Origin: Clostridia bacterium
GTDB lineage: Bacteria > Bacillota_A > Clostridia > Oscillospirales > Acutalibacteraceae
Direction: 5' to 3'
Length of the DNA: 6,523 bases
NCBI GenBank assembly: GCA_017549665.1
Contig: JAFYUD010000128.1
Location: 1 to 6,523 of the forward strand
Positions 1-5,502 of this stretch are shown here, in pieces. Made by a program: the position numbers and the translations under genes. The notes under the pieces are model-generated. The model was not told the origin of the DNA and searched no databases. It saw only the letters and a list, made by a program, of their open reading frames with translations. The number at the start of each line of letters is the position of its first letter. Positions within the stretch are counted from its first letter, which is position 1.

Positions 1-274
1 GCAGCAGAGAGTCGCAATTGCACGTGCTCTTGCAAAAAACCCAAAAATACTTCTTTGTGACGAGCCTACCGGTGCGCTTGACTATGCAACAGGCAAGCAG
101 ATTCTTTCTCTTCTTCAGAAAACATGTCACAATACAGGTATGACAGTTGTAATTATTACTCACAACCAGGCAATCACTCCCATCGCAGACCGTATAATCA
201 CTATGAAAAACGGCAGAGTTAACAGAATCGAGGTTAACGAAACTCCCCTTTCTGTTGACATGATTGAGTGGTAA
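1..274 (+). CDS. ABC transporter ATP-binding protein, C-terminal part (5' end outside window)
   Basis: This is the cytoplasmic ATPase that powers the permease encoded next to it. The reading frame enters at base 2 and shows 90 residues before TAA at 272-274; the Walker A half lies outside the window. Visible motifs in order are the tail of the signature motif (QQRVAIARAL, residues 1-10), Walker B with the catalytic glutamate (ILLCDEPTGALD, about 17-28, including the D-loop), and the switch histidine (VIITHN, about 52-57). The DEPTGALD form is typical of the MacB/LolD/SalX-type ATPases that pair with FtsX-like permeases. The permease start codon follows after 13 nt, so the pair is co-transcribed. 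The transported substrate cannot be read from this fragment. Confidence 0.95.
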   Translation, partial: QQRVAIARALAKNPKILLCDEPTGALDYATGKQILSLLQKTCHNTGMTVVIITHNQAITPIADRIITMKNGRVNRIEVNETPLSVDMIEW

Positions 275-275
275 C

Positions 276-280
276 GGAGG
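276..280 (+). promoter_or_regulatory. Shine-Dalgarno GGAGG for the permease
   Basis: GGAGG lies 7 nt before ATG 288, an ideal spacing. It fixes the permease start at 288 and rules out the in-frame TTG at 264, which lies upstream of this site and inside the ATPase gene. Confidence 0.9.
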
Positions 281-287
281 AATTTTA

Positions 288-3200
288 ATGAGCAGAGCAT
301 TATTGCTTGATATACTTCGGACTATACGTCAGACGAAAAGCCGATTTATATCAATTATAATAATCGTTGCGCTTGGTGCAGGCTTCTTTGTAGGTATAAA
401 AGCAACAGGCCCTTCGATGAACAAAACCGCAAATGAATACTTTGTAGAAAACAATCTGATGGATATCCGTGTTCAGTCCACATTAGGTCTGACTGAGGCT
501 GATGTTGAGGCAATCAGAAAGGTTGAAGGTGTAAGCGGTGTAATGGCCGAAAAATTCGTGGATGCACTTGTGCTTGTAAACGGTAAACCCGAAATTGACA
601 TTGACGGTTCACAGATCAGTACAAGAGCATACGGAATTAATCTTACCATGCTTCAGGAATTCTACTACGGTGTTGATAATCCCAATTTTATAAATCGTCC
701 CACACTGATTGAAGGTACTTATCCTGTCAAAAACAATCAGTGTCTCGTTGACGCAAGTGCGTTATCAACTCCTGAATCATATAAAATCGGAAATTATATC
801 AGACTTGAAGCAGATTCGAACACTGACCTTTCAGGTGTTTCAGTACTTGAGTATGAAATTGTAGGTATCATAAGATCACCTTATTATCTTTCATTTGAAC
901 GTGGAAACAGTCTTGTCGGCAGCGGTAAAATAGGAACATTTATCTATATTCCCGAATCTGTATTCACAAATGACTACTACAGTGAGATATACGTCACTGT
1001 CAATGGCGCAGACAAGCTTGATCCCGATTCTTCTGAATATGATAATCTCATCGACACAGTTTCTGAAAGAATCAAAGCTGTTTCAGCATCATGCGTTTCT
1101 GTGCGAGCTCAAGAGCTGAGAGAAACCTTACCTGATGAAATAGCCCGTGCGCAGAAGGACTATAACGAAAATAAAGCAAAAGTTGACGATGCAATCAAAA
1201 CTGCAGAAGAACAGATTCAGCTTTATCAGAAATACGTTGACAATCCTGAGGAATCATACAATGAAGCTGTAAGTACTGCGGCAAATGCTCTCGGTCTTGC
1301 AGAAAATGAATTCAACGGAAGTCAGGCTGAATATCTTAAAGCAGTTGAAACATATAATGCAAATCTTGAAGCATATAAAGCTGCAAGAGCGGAACAAGAG
1401 AATCAGTACGCAAAGCTTGAAGAAGCTGAAAGGCAGTACAATTCCGCACAGACCGCACTGTCTGCTGCTCAGACAAGCGTAAATTCAGCAAAGCAGCTCG
1501 TATCTTCCACAGAATCTGTTATTTCATCTGCAAACAGTATTCTTACTTCTTTGGAAGCGTATCAGAACGGAACAATGGACGGAAGTCAGCTTTCTGAAGT
1601 TTTATCAAGTCTTCAGGGAATCAATCCTGACCTCTATGCATCCATATCTTCACTTTCTGCTGTAAGTATGGCGACCGAAGCTATCGGTATGATTAACCCG
1701 TATCTTGAACAGCAGAAAAGTCAGCTTGCCACTTATGAGGCTCAGCTGGCAAACAGCCAGAAACAGCTTGATGATTATTCAGCAAAATTCCAGCAGGCAG
1801 CATTAGTACTTGATGGTGCAAAAAAAGCTTATAATGAAGCCGATGCAAAACTTGATGCTTCATACGATCAGTTGAATGATTTCTATAATCAGCTTGAAGG
1901 CACAAAAACTCAATTGTCTACAGCTCAGATAGAGCTGATGCTTAATCAGAATTCAGTCAGCAGCGATCTTGACACTCTGAAGATGGTTATCGCAAATGCA
2001 CCGGAATATCTTCAGAAAGCAAAAGATGAATACAACAGAATCAAAACTGAAACTGAAATCAAGCTCATTCAGGCAGAGAACAGTATCGAAAAAGCAATTG
2101 ATACATATAATAACCTCGATTCATCTAAATGGAATATATACAACAGAGATGCAACTCCCGGTTATACCGGTTACGCAAATTCTGTCAAGAATGTTGATTC
2201 ACTTGCAAACATATTCCCTGTTATCTTCTTCCTTGTTGCGGCACTTGTTTCACTGACAACAATGTCACGAATGGTAGAAGAAGAACGTACTCAGATGGGT
2301 ACAATGAAGGCTCTCGGCTATTCCAACGGCACAGTAATGGCAAAATACATCATTTACTCCCTCTTTGCAAGTATCATAGGTTCAGTTGCAGGTATAATTA
2401 TAGGAATATATGCTTTACCGTTTGCAATTAATAAAGCATACTCCATTATGTTTACACTTCCCTCTCTTATATTTGAATTCCCGGTTGTATACATACTTCT
2501 CGGAATGCTGATCGCAATCGCTACTACAATTATTGCATCTGTAATTGCAGCCACCAAGGAGCTTAAGGTAAATCCTGCTGCTCTTATGCGTCCCAAAGCA
2601 CCGAAGCCCGGTAAGCGTGTATTACTTGAGCATATAGGATTTATATGGAAGCGTATGAAGTTCACAAGCAAGGTAACCGTCAGAAATCTTTTCAGAAGAA
2701 AAGCAAGATTTATTATGACAGTTATCGGTATCGGCGGATGTACAGCCCTTATTCTTGCAAGCAGCGGTCTTTACGCATCAGTAAACGGTCTTATGGCAAA
2801 ACAATTTGATAACGGCGGTATTGCGAAATATGATGTTCAGTTCGCATTTTCAGAGCAACAGACAAACGATTCAGCTGTTATGCAGATGCTTAAAAATGAC
2901 TCACGTGTAACATCAATCATGCTCTCATCAATGCAGTCCGTAACTGGCGGCTCTGATGCAAACGAAAAAACATCTGATATTTACATGTTTGTGCCCCATG
3001 AATCTGCAAGATTGTCAGAGTTCATTTCTCTCCAGAACAGAAAAACCGGTGAAGAATTAGTCCTTGACAATACAGGTGCAATCGTTACTGAAAAATTTGC
3101 AAATGATGCAGAAATTTCAATCGGTGATAAAATATGGGTTGAAACAAGTGACGGAAACAGAGTGTATATCCCCATTGCAAATATAACTGAAAACTATACA

Positions 3201-3821
3201 TTCAATTATGTATACCTTTCTCAGGATCTTTATCAGTACCTTTTCCAGAAACCTGTTGAATACAGTTATGCGATCGGAACAATTGATGACTCAATCATAT
3301 CAGACAGCACATCAACAAAGAAAGCTTCCTTTGCCACAGAACTTATGGCAAACAGCAGCATAAATGCAGTTGCATACATTTCAGATACAATTGATACTCT
3401 TGAAGAGGTCATCGGTGTTCTGAGTATAATCATCGGTATCTTCCTGTTTGCTGCAGGCCTGCTCGCATTTATTGTTCTTTATAACCTGAGTAATATCAAT
3501 GTATCTGAACGTCAGAGAGAGCTTGCCACAATCAAAGTTCTCGGTTTCCATGACAAAGAGGTTTCAGCCTATATTTACCGTGAAAACATTATTCTTACGA
3601 TAATTGGTATTGCATTTGGATTATTTGCAGGTATTTTTGTACACAAGCTTCTTCTTGAATACTGCTCTGTAGATGCAGTTATGTATGTACAAGACTTATC
3701 ATGGATCAGTTTTGTGATTGCAGGTGTGCTTACGGCTGTTTTTGCAGTTATTGTAAACGTATTCATGCACAAGAAGATAACAGCAATCAACATGGTTGAT
3801 TCTCTCAAAGCAGTTGAATAA
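288..3821 (+). CDS. FtsX/MacB-type ABC transporter permease with large extracytoplasmic coiled-coil stalk
   Basis: This is the membrane subunit of the ABC system, 1177 residues from ATG 288. TM1 (about residues 20-41) follows a short basic N-terminus. An extracytoplasmic MacB-like core domain follows (about 42-280), then a long Gln/Ala/Glu-rich coiled-coil segment: ascending arm about 282-420, tip about 421-472, descending arm about 473-612. TM2-TM4 lie at about 642-662, 688-711 and 732-757. A cytoplasmic linker (VNPAALMRPKAP, near 760-775) leads to the second copy: TM5 about 808-829, a second external domain about 830-1040, and TM6-TM8 about 1042-1066, 1100-1122 and 1139-1162. The family sequence (K)ALGY at 674-678 after TM2 is echoed by KVLGF at 1083-1087 after TM6, which shows the internal duplication. 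Known relatives either move substrates or transmit ATPase motion across the membrane to outside partners. The stalk favours the second role, but this is inference. Substrate unknown. Confidence 0.93.
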   Translation: MSRALLLDILRTIRQTKSRFISIIIIVALGAGFFVGIKATGPSMNKTANEYFVENNLMDIRVQSTLGLTEADVEAIRKVEGVSGVMAEKFVDALVLVNGKPEIDIDGSQISTRAYGINLTMLQEFYYGVDNPNFINRPTLIEGTYPVKNNQCLVDASALSTPESYKIGNYIRLEADSNTDLSGVSVLEYEIVGIIRSPYYLSFERGNSLVGSGKIGTFIYIPESVFTNDYYSEIYVTVNGADKLDPDSSEYDNLIDTVSERIKAVSASCVSVRAQELRETLPDEIARAQKDYNENKAKVDDAIKTAEEQIQLYQKYVDNPEESYNEAVSTAANALGLAENEFNGSQAEYLKAVETYNANLEAYKAARAEQENQYAKLEEAERQYNSAQTALSAAQTSVNSAKQLVSSTESVISSANSILTSLEAYQNGTMDGSQLSEVLSSLQGINPDLYASISSLSAVSMATEAIGMINPYLEQQKSQLATYEAQLANSQKQLDDYSAKFQQAALVLDGAKKAYNEADAKLDASYDQLNDFYNQLEGTKTQLSTAQIELMLNQNSVSSDLDTLKMVIANAPEYLQKAKDEYNRIKTETEIKLIQAENSIEKAIDTYNNLDSSKWNIYNRDATPGYTGYANSVKNVDSLANIFPVIFFLVAALVSLTTMSRMVEEERTQMGTMKALGYSNGTVMAKYIIYSLFASIIGSVAGIIIGIYALPFAINKAYSIMFTLPSLIFEFPVVYILLGMLIAIATTIIASVIAATKELKVNPAALMRPKAPKPGKRVLLEHIGFIWKRMKFTSKVTVRNLFRRKARFIMTVIGIGGCTALILASSGLYASVNGLMAKQFDNGGIAKYDVQFAFSEQQTNDSAVMQMLKNDSRVTSIMLSSMQSVTGGSDANEKTSDIYMFVPHESARLSEFISLQNRKTGEELVLDNTGAIVTEKFANDAEISIGDKIWVETSDGNRVYIPIANITENYTFNYVYLSQDLYQYLFQKPVEYSYAIGTIDDSIISDSTSTKKASFATELMANSSINAVAYISDTIDTLEEVIGVLSIIIGIFLFAAGLLAFIVLYNLSNINVSERQRELATIKVLGFHDKEVSAYIYRENIILTIIGIAFGLFAGIFVHKLLLEYCSVDAVMYVQDLSWISFVIAGVLTAVFAVIVNVFMHKKITAINMVDSLKAVE

Positions 3822-3826
3822 CAAAC

Positions 3827-3860
3827 AAATCCGGACAGTCAATCTGCCCGGATTTTATAT
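3827..3860 (+). terminator. Rho-independent terminator of the ABC transporter operon
   Basis: Five bases after the permease stop codon, the 8-bp arms AAATCCGG (3827-3834) and CCGGATTT (3848-3855) can pair, with a further CAG/CTG pairing inside the loop. The run TTTTATATATTT follows. On the opposite strand the trailing sequence is only partly T-rich, so any bidirectional action would be weak. Confidence 0.8.
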
Positions 3861-3870
3861 ATTTCATTAT

Positions 3871-3900
3871 AAAGAAAAACAGACCGTCTCAGACGGTCTG
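3871..3900 (-). terminator. Rho-independent terminator of the small peptide gene
   Basis: A perfect 9-bp GC-rich stem, CAGACCGTC (3880-3888) and GACGGTCTG (3892-3900), has a TCA loop. Read on the minus strand it is followed by GTTTTTCTTTAT, a good T-tract (3879 downward). On the plus strand no T-run follows, so the orientation is clear. It lies 16 nt beyond the stop codon of the 32-residue ORF and needs a minus-strand gene to its right, which supports that ORF being real. Confidence 0.85.
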
Positions 3901-3916
3901 ACATGTGAAAGAAAAA

Positions 3917-4015
3917 TTATCTCTCGTCGTTTCTTGATCTGATTTCTGCAACAAAACCTTTGATCATGTCGATGATGCCGTTGATGAAATCAATAAGCTT
4001 CTGAATAATTTCCAT
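3917..4015 (-). CDS. Small amphipathic-helix peptide, 32 aa (phenol-soluble-modulin-like; function unknown)
   Basis: The minus-strand ATG at 4015-4013 opens a 33-codon frame ending in TAA at 3919-3917. The peptide begins MEIIQKLIDFINGI and ends in a polar tail, RSRNDER (26-32). Ile, Leu, Phe, Val or Met occupy positions 3, 4, 7, 8, 10, 11, 14, 15, 17, 18, 21, 22 and 25. Charged or small polar residues fill most others, giving one hydrophobic face over about seven helical turns. There is no cysteine, no signal peptide, no leader-cleavage motif, and net charge is about -1. This pattern and size resemble staphylococcal delta-toxin and other phenol-soluble modulins, which are translated without a leader and act on membranes; homology is not claimed. 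Support for a real gene: AAGGAG 11 nt upstream, a promoter, and a strong terminator 16 nt after the stop. Alternatives are a leaderless bacteriocin, a SpoVM-like membrane-surface peptide, or a toxin of a toxin-antitoxin pair. An AgrD precursor is unlikely without cysteine. Confidence 0.75.
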   Translation of the reverse strand: MEIIQKLIDFINGIIDMIKGFVAEIRSRNDER

Positions 4016-4026
4016 TATAAGATTCG

Positions 4027-4032
4027 CTCCTT
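4027..4032 (-). promoter_or_regulatory. Shine-Dalgarno AAGGAG for the small peptide
   Basis: The minus strand reads AAGGAG, then 11 nt, then ATG. The match to the 16S rRNA tail is strong, and the spacing is a little longer than the usual 6-9 nt. It selects this ATG, as no other start codon lies between it and the site. Confidence 0.75.
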
Positions 4033-4044
4033 GTCATAATATTT

Positions 4045-4061
4045 TGAGATATTATATCTCA
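4045..4061. repeat. 17-bp inverted repeat at the predicted transcription start of the peptide gene
   Basis: TGAGATATTATATCTCA has perfect 8-bp arms around a single T. It begins about 6 bp past the -10 box and covers the predicted +1, where a bound repressor would block transcription; in RNA it could form only a tight hairpin at the 5' end. Operator function is inference. Confidence 0.5.
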
Positions 4062-4066
4062 TTAAT

Positions 4067-4094
4067 ATAATAACATAATTTTGAAATTTTTCAA
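4067..4094 (-). promoter_or_regulatory. Sigma-70-type promoter of the small peptide gene
   Basis: On the minus strand, TTGAAA (-35, bases 4094-4089), a 16-bp spacer and TATTAT (-10, bases 4072-4067) each match the consensus at 5 of 6 positions. The predicted transcript would start near 4060, giving a leader of about 45 nt and, with the terminator, an RNA of roughly 190 nt. The region is A/T-rich, so chance matches are possible, but the same pair of hexamers precedes pdxK in this window. Confidence 0.6.
4081..4094. repeat. 14-bp inverted repeat overlapping the -35 box of the peptide promoter
   Basis: The arms TTGAAA (4081-4086) and TTTCAA (4089-4094) are separated by two T. The second arm is the minus-strand -35 hexamer itself. 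It may be a chance dyad in A/T-rich DNA or part of a regulator site. Confidence 0.3.
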
Positions 4095-4102
4095 GTCTTT
4101 TA

Positions 4103-4120
4103 TTAAATATTTATATTTAA
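4103..4120. repeat. 18-bp all-A/T inverted repeat upstream of the peptide promoter
   Basis: TTAAATAT (4103-4110) and ATATTTAA (4113-4120) are perfect 8-bp arms around TT. On the minus strand they lie just upstream of the -35 box, where an RNA polymerase UP element or a regulator site would be. With only A and T bases it is too weak to be a terminator for the DegV gene. Confidence 0.35.
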
Positions 4121-4131
4121 AACATCAATAT

Positions 4132-4152
4132 GTAACAATTACGTAACAATTA
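4132..4152. repeat. Tandem 10-bp direct repeat at 11-bp period
   Basis: GTAACAATTA occurs at 4132-4141 and again at 4143-4152, one helical turn apart. The second copy includes the DegV stop codon, and the junction makes the palindrome TTACGTAA (4139-4146). Direct repeats at 11-bp spacing are the usual layout of sites for OmpR/PhoB-type response regulators, for example the TTAACA-N5-TTAACA boxes of Bacillus PhoP. The nearest copy is about 40 bp upstream of the peptide -35 box. Confidence 0.45.
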
Positions 4153-4998
4153 AACATATTCTCCCAGGTGAATACACAGAGTATTAGTACCTAATGCATG
4201 TGCAGTTGTAATTCCGTACTGCGTACAGACAAGCCCGATGTGTTTACTCATCTTTTCAATTCTGCCTATTGTGTTTCCTGCAAAATCACAGTTGCATCCG
4301 AAAGATACAGCATAACGACCGTCAAATTTTTTAATTGACTTCGTAACATACTCTGCAAATCTGTCAAGTCGCACTGAATCAATCGATTTGCTTATATCAA
4401 TTTCATTGACACGTGTATTTCTGACTTTATATGCTCTGAGATCACTACCGCTGCCGAAAATTGTGTTATCTCGAGTAAGAATTAATGTTACCGAGCTGTT
4501 TGCATAGCGTCTGGAATAATCAAGAAGAATCCGGGTTGAGTTTCTGTTGTGGTAAAAATCTCTTGCAAGAGTATTTGCCAAAAGAACAGCACCGATACCG
4601 AATGCTTTACTATTTATTACATGAGCATGAAAGAATTCATCATCATGTCTTATTGCAGTGCGTTGAATCCGTTTTGATGCAGCAACAGCTTCTTTATAGT
4701 ACGGCAACCATTTACCATGCGGACAAACAGTAAACGCCGCAAGGTATCCCCAATCTCTTAATTTTTCATAGCTGTACTGAAACACCTGAGACGGAATGTT
4801 AGGCTCTGTAACAGTTGTATTGTTGCTTACCATTTTATAATATTCTCTTGAACTTATATTGAAATTGTCAAGATATGAATATCCTTCAGATTTAAAGAAT
4901 GTATATGGAGCAGAAATATCAAACAATTTACAATGCTTCGGAGTCAGTACTCCCCCGAACTCATCATCAAATATTGTCATAAATCTTACAAGACCCAT
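4150..4998 (-). CDS. Divergent DegV-family protein
   Basis: This 282-residue protein is the usual length for the DegV family, whose studied members (FakB) bind a fatty acid and present it to the kinase FakA. The match rests on order and spacing: an N-terminal segment like DSTSDLP...VPL (FDDEFGGVLTP, 10-20), an ISSREYYKMV segment (48-57) like the family's eFYkml, TEPNIPS at 64-70 in place of TSQPS, VINSKAFGIGAVLLANTLA at 127-145 in place of the VIDSk..s.G.g.lv motif, and YGITTAHALGTNTLCIHLG at 261-279 in place of the C-terminal IG.vigtHtGPGalgiaf. The SGTYxS loop is replaced by VCPHGKW (91-97), so a key ligand serine appears lost. The start is chosen because GGTGA, overlapping the trmL stop, lies 6 nt before this ATG; the 6-nt gap suggests translational coupling. 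No FakA gene is in view. Ligand unknown. Confidence 0.8.
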   Translation of the reverse strand: MGLVRFMTIFDDEFGGVLTPKHCKLFDISAPYTFFKSEGYSYLDNFNISSREYYKMVSNNTTVTEPNIPSQVFQYSYEKLRDWGYLAAFTVCPHGKWLPYYKEAVAASKRIQRTAIRHDDEFFHAHVINSKAFGIGAVLLANTLARDFYHNRNSTRILLDYSRRYANSSVTLILTRDNTIFGSGSDLRAYKVRNTRVNEIDISKSIDSVRLDRFAEYVTKSIKKFDGRYAVSFGCNCDFAGNTIGRIEKMSKHIGLVCTQYGITTAHALGTNTLCIHLGEYV

Positions 4999-5004
4999 AA
5001 AAAT

Positions 5005-5502
5005 TCACCATTCAAACTCTCGGAGCTGACCTTTATTCTGAAGTTCAGGAAAATTCCACTGTCTTAGCACTTCATAAGTGCCTATTGCCACAGCATTTGA
5101 AAGATTAAGACTTCTCGCATCGCCAATCATGGGAATGCGGACAGTTGTATCATGATTTCTGTATAAAAGATCTTCAGGAAGACCTTTTGTTTCTTTACCA
5201 AAAACTATATATGAGTTATCGGGATATTCGACGTCAGCATAGGTTTTATCTGCTTTAGTTGAAAAATAATAGAAATTTCCGCCATTATTTTTCTCAAAGA
5301 AATCATCAAGATTCTTATAATATGTAATATCAAGCAGATACCAGTAATCAAGTCCTGCACGCTTGAGCTTTTTATCATCAACCTTGAATCCCATCGGCTC
5401 AACAAGATGAAGCCTTGCACCTGTTGCAGCACATGTACGAGCAATATTTCCTGTATTCTGAGGAATTTCAGGCTCTACAAGAACAATATTCAACGTCGGC
5501 AT
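5005..5502 (-). CDS. trmL: tRNA (cytidine/uridine-34-2'-O)-methyltransferase TrmL
   Basis: This SPOUT-class methyltransferase uses S-adenosylmethionine to methylate the ribose of the wobble nucleotide, in E. coli on tRNA-Leu(CmAA) and tRNA-Leu(cmnm5UmAA). It has 165 residues; the E. coli protein has about 157. The N-terminal family motif is LVEPEIPQNTGNIARTCAATG (split as LVEPEIPQNT 8-17 and GNIARTCAATG 18-28), followed by LVEPMGF (33-39) and DDKKLKRAGLDYW (42-54). The cofactor-knot motifs are FGKETKGLP (101-109) and RIPM...SLNLSNAVAIGTYEVLRQ (122-148). All expected motifs are intact. The ATG shares one base with the pdxK stop (TAATG), a sign of coupled translation. The upstream GGGGG is an atypical, weak ribosome-binding site, which fits reliance on coupling. 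Confidence 0.95.
   Translation of the reverse strand: MPTLNIVLVEPEIPQNTGNIARTCAATGARLHLVEPMGFKVDDKKLKRAGLDYWYLLDITYYKNLDDFFEKNNGGNFYYFSTKADKTYADVEYPDNSYIVFGKETKGLPEDLLYRNHDTTVRIPMIGDARSLNLSNAVAIGTYEVLRQWNFPELQNKGQLREFEW

Noticed and set aside
264..287. An in-frame TTG start eight codons upstream of the permease ATG
   Set aside because: It lies inside the ATPase gene and upstream of the GGAGG at 276-280, which is correctly spaced for ATG 288. The extra residues have no family support.
1285..3808. Several 64-105-codon frames within the permease gene, in other frames on both strands
   Set aside because: They lie wholly within a clear gene, have no domain sense or ribosome-binding sites, and the composition of the antisense ones reflects the complement of hydrophobic codons.
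3917..4015. Reading the small peptide as an AgrD-type autoinducer precursor
   Set aside because: AgrD has an amphipathic N-terminus but needs a cysteine-containing (or serine-containing) signal segment and a following acidic tail, with AgrB nearby. Here there is no cysteine, the tail is mixed-charge, and no agrB is in view.
4103..4120. The A/T palindrome as a terminator for the DegV operon
   Set aside because: The stem has no G-C pairs and no proper T-run after it on the minus strand, so it is unlikely to stop RNA polymerase.
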